From: Heterotrichella gracilis
Lineage: Eukaryota > Sar > Xanthophyceae > Tribonematales > Xanthonemataceae
NCBI GenBank assembly: GCA_032358255.1
Contig: JAULBX010013318.1
Location: 1-64,000, forward strand
Direction: 5' to 3'
DNA: 64,000 nucleotides
Shown here: piece after piece, positions 61,327 to 64,000 of the stretch
How the letters are laid out: each line of letters begins with the position of its first letter
Position numbering within the stretch: the stretch's first letter is position 1
Notes under the pieces: generated by a model
Told to the model about the DNA's origin: nothing
Databases searched by the model: none
Seen by the model: only the letters and a program-made list of their open reading frames with translations
Translations under genes and position numbers: made by a program

Positions 61327-63782
61327 ATGCAAACAGGGACCCAAAAGGAAAGGGTGACGCAGCTCCTCTCCGAGCTGAACGACAACATCCGTGACAACAC
61401 AGCGGATGCGGGCTTCACCAGCGTGAAGACCCTCCCCTTCCTGGAGAACACTGCAGCATACCTAGTGAACCACGGGGGCTTCAGAAAGAAGGGGCTGAGG
61501 AAAGAAGAGGTGGGGACAGCATGTGGGGGTTAGGACCAAGCCTTTTGTGGCTCGAGGCTGATGGGTTGTTCCTAGTGTATATACCACGATGCAAAGGGTT
61601 CCTGAGCTTTGTTGTTGTCAGCTCCCCAACCCAGCTCATGCGGTTGTGAATTACAGCAGGTTTCCGCTGATGTCCTTGACCACTAGCTCCTCTCAAGGGT
61701 TGACCTTTCTGCACCCACATGTGTAGTGTTCAACCGCACCTTTAGCTGCGTCCTCACTCAGCACACACCCACATCCACTGGCGCAGGCTGACAAGGCCCT
61801 TGAGGACCTGCTGGCCGCTGCCCCTGACCCAGGCGCACTGCGGGACAGAGTCAGTGAGCTGCAGGAGGAAGGGTGAGTGACACCTACCAGTAGCCTTTGG
61901 CCCTGCCTGCACCAGCCACGTGCTGGTGTGCTTGTCGTGCCGCTGCCCCTTTAGGGCCCTCCACCCACACACTTGATGCCCTGGACACCAGCAACCTGCC
62001 ACGCACGCTGTATAGTTGTCTGCCCCTAACATAACTCCACCCAACCCTGCCACGCGCACACTCCCCCGCAGGACTCCCAAGGCCGCCGAGTTCCTCGTCC
62101 TGCTCAACGCCATCATGAAGTCGGAGCAGGCCAGGCGGGCCCTGTCAAACAGCACAGCACAGAACCTGCCGCCTGCAGCCGCCACGCCGCGCACGGGATC
62201 GCGGGGCGCAGGCGCACAGGCCACACCAGTGCCGGGCAGCAGAGGGGCCACAGGGGGAAAGCCATCACGCATACCCCAGCGTGCAGCCACCCCTGCCACC
62301 AAGCCGCCAGTGGGCAATTCCACACAGTGGGACAGCTCAACACCAGCACCGGCAGCAGCCACACCTTCCGCCCAGGTGGGTGCGGCCAGCAACCTCAAGC
62401 CCCCACCCACCCGCAGCCGCCTGGCAGCCGCATCCACACCACCCTCCTTGGCGGCAGCGCGGGCAGCCCAGACCCCCGGCCCCGGCCAGGCGGCTGCCGC
62501 CGCCACCCCCCTCCCGCCCGCCCCCGCCCCACACAACTCCTACACGCCAGCAGCCACGCGTGCCGGCAGCGGCCCCGCTGCTGGCCCCAATGCCGACTCC
62601 CCACCAGTGGACATAGGTCTCAGTGTGCCGGAGGCCGAGGGCGACAGCAGCACCACCCCCCGCGCGTACCCTAGCTACCCCAGCGGCGCCACCAGCTACG
62701 GGTCCCAGGCGTACACCCCCGAGGTCCAGCCGCAACCAAGCGCCGCTGGGCTGCCGCCTATGGCGGGTGTGGGGCCGGGGTACAGCAGCGGGGGCTTCAC
62801 CAACCCCATGTTCAACACGGTGAGGGTCCATGAACGGGAGAGGCGTGGTGGGCATGCAATGCATTGATCACGGCGTGGTGCACTGTGCAGTGGTTGTAGA
62901 TGTGACGGCCATGCAGCCTGGTGATTGCGGGACAGGTGTATCCTATGCCATGTGCTGTGGCTGATAGCAATGTGTGTCCGTGTGTGCAGGATGGCACCCC
63001 CGCCAGGCCGCAGGCCAAGCAGTACGCGCCCAAGATCAAGGTGTGTGTGCCTGCACCCCTTGCACATGCCCGTGGTGCCTGCCAATGACCGCCCATTGGT
63101 ACCGACATGCACACCCAGTAGCCTGAGGTGTACACCAGGGCCCCTGAGCCCGCGGCTAGCCCACAGTGGGCCAGCAGCGGTTCTGGGTGCTCTCTATCCA
63201 ATCATTGGAGCCTGAGCATGCATTGCACATCTGACTCTACATATGCAAGCACACCCCACAGGCAACCCTGCCTCCACACACCCTAAACCTTAAACCCTAA
63301 CCACATGTGCAGGTGCGTGAGGGCGTCGTGCCCGGCCCCATCCAAGCCAACCTGCCCGACGTGGGCGACCTGTGGCTACAGCCCCCGCCCTCGCCCCCAC
63401 ACCCAGACCACCCCAGCGAGCCAGACTGGATGGCGCAGCGACCCTACCTCAACGGGATGTTCCTACTGGAGGTGAGGAGAGGGGCGCAACGAAGGCCATC
63501 GTGGAAGGACCCTATCACTTACTTTGCGCATGTGGTGTGGCAAACATCAGGCAGGGTCATTCTCGTTTGTTGGGCTGTGACGCCCTCTCTAGTCATCACA
63601 CAGCTCACATGCCATGTACAGGTCATGCACACACCATTATGATGACAAATGCCGCATTCCTTCGCCATTACAATCCACTAATCCCTTCCTCCCCCTTGTC
63701 CAGCACGCCGCCTCTGAGCGCCCCCATGGCCATGCACCCCAGCCGCTGGACTCATTCACAGCACAAGTACAGGAGCTGGTCG
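61327..63782 (+). CDS. probable gamma-tubulin complex component 2 (GCP2-like), N-terminal part, cut by the window edge
   Basis: Six exons (61327-61509, 61787-61872, 62072-62819, 62990-63040, 63313-63471, 63704-63782) stay in frame, and the last ends at a donor, so more exons follow outside the window. The N-terminus is helical (QTGTQKERVTQLLSELNDNI, SVKTLPFLENTAAYLV, ALEDLLAAAPDPGALRDRV). A long Ala/Pro/Thr-rich linker (residues about 115-330) follows, then DLWLQPPPSPPHP, EPDWMAQRPYLNGMFLLE and LDSFTAQVQELV. The pattern of an aromatic PxW...RPxLxGxFL block shortly before an acidic/hydrophobic helix resembles the start of the GRIP1 region of GCP2. The call is by pattern only; the catalogue-defining GRIP domains lie beyond the window. 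GCP2 would help nucleate microtubules at basal bodies or centrosomes. Confidence 0.5.
63281..63302 (-). repeat. interstitial telomere-like motif in GCP2-like intron
   Basis: CCCTAAACCTTAAACCCTAA, the reverse of TTTAGGG-type units, lies 10 bp before the acceptor of exon 5. It also contains the plant telo-box AAACCCTAA. Confidence 0.6.
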
Positions 63783-64000
63783 GTGAGCCACACACCCATT
63801 GACGCACACCGCTGCACCCCCACTGCTCGTTGCCCCTCCTTGTGGCATGCGCCCCCATTGGCGCCTGCCCACCCCACCAGGCAGCGCGCATGGCGCTACC
63901 CACAGCTGACTGCACTCACCCCACCCACAGCACAATTCACCGTACCCGTTGATGCTTTTTTTTCCTCCATGCTTTCCTCCCTGACACCACCTAACAACCC

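Noticed and set aside
61754-62536. 260-codon reverse open frame opposite the GCP2-like linker
   Set aside because: Shadow of the Ala/Pro/Thr-rich exon; composition is the mirror of that exon.

Overview
This is a nuclear genome segment from a photosynthetic eukaryote, most likely a unicellular green alga (Chlorophyta). Genes are split by many short GT-AG introns, exons are GC-rich, and intergenic DNA is AT-richer and rich in TGCATG motifs. Plant/algal genes are present: a chloroplast-type RelA/SpoT homologue with TGS and ACT domains, plant-type threonine synthase, the ascorbate enzyme GDP-L-galactose phosphorylase (VTC2) and a VTC1-like polyphosphate protein. TTTAGGG-type telomere-like motifs also fit. 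A finer assignment (for example Trebouxiophyceae) is a guess. I see no CRISPR array, bacterial operon, rRNA or convincing tRNA gene.

Layout. 1-1.9 kb: the RNase H end of a non-LTR retrotransposon and a SINE-like repeat. 1.9-5.6 kb (-): RSH. 7.8-8.9 kb (+): small orphan gene. 10.4-12.1 kb (-): threonine synthase. 12.8-14.9 kb (-): secretory FkbM-type methyltransferase. 15.3-15.8 kb (-): partial small Cys/His gene. 16.3-18.7 kb (-): VTC2. 20.3-23.6 kb (+): Ala-rich membrane protein of unknown function. 24.4-27.9 kb (+): NEDD8-activating enzyme subunit UBA3/ECR1. 29.6-31.2 kb (-): orphan single-pass membrane protein. 32.5-33.8 kb (-): VTC1/DUF202 protein, divergent from a short-chain dehydrogenase at 34.5-36.6 kb (+). 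36.9-40.6 kb (-): GT71-type mannosyltransferase with one in-frame stop. 41.2-43.7 kb (+): second FkbM methyltransferase. 44.3-46.2 kb (-): chalcone-isomerase-fold protein. 46.8-50.6 kb (+): large disordered protein. 52.4-56.2 kb (+): E2F transcription factor. 57.6-59.6 kb (-): p24/emp24 cargo receptor. 61.3 kb to the end (+): N-terminal part of a probable gamma-tubulin complex component 2.

The genes do not form one pathway. Loose themes are the secretory pathway (p24, GT71, two FkbM enzymes with signal sequences), cell cycle and cytoskeleton (E2F, UBA3, GCP2-like) and plastid or primary metabolism (RSH, threonine synthase, VTC2). Exon joins were chosen by hand from GT/AG sites, and nearly every model closes in frame from start to stop, which is the main support for the boundaries.

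Most notable observations: the two FkbM paralogues have complementary intron patterns but share a 140-bp tract that is almost identical; RSH lacks the GR pair expected before the synthetase substrate-binding lysine and carries a long Gly/Asn insertion; the mannosyltransferase is intact except for one TAA codon; and several gene-poor stretches carry strong foldback repeats.
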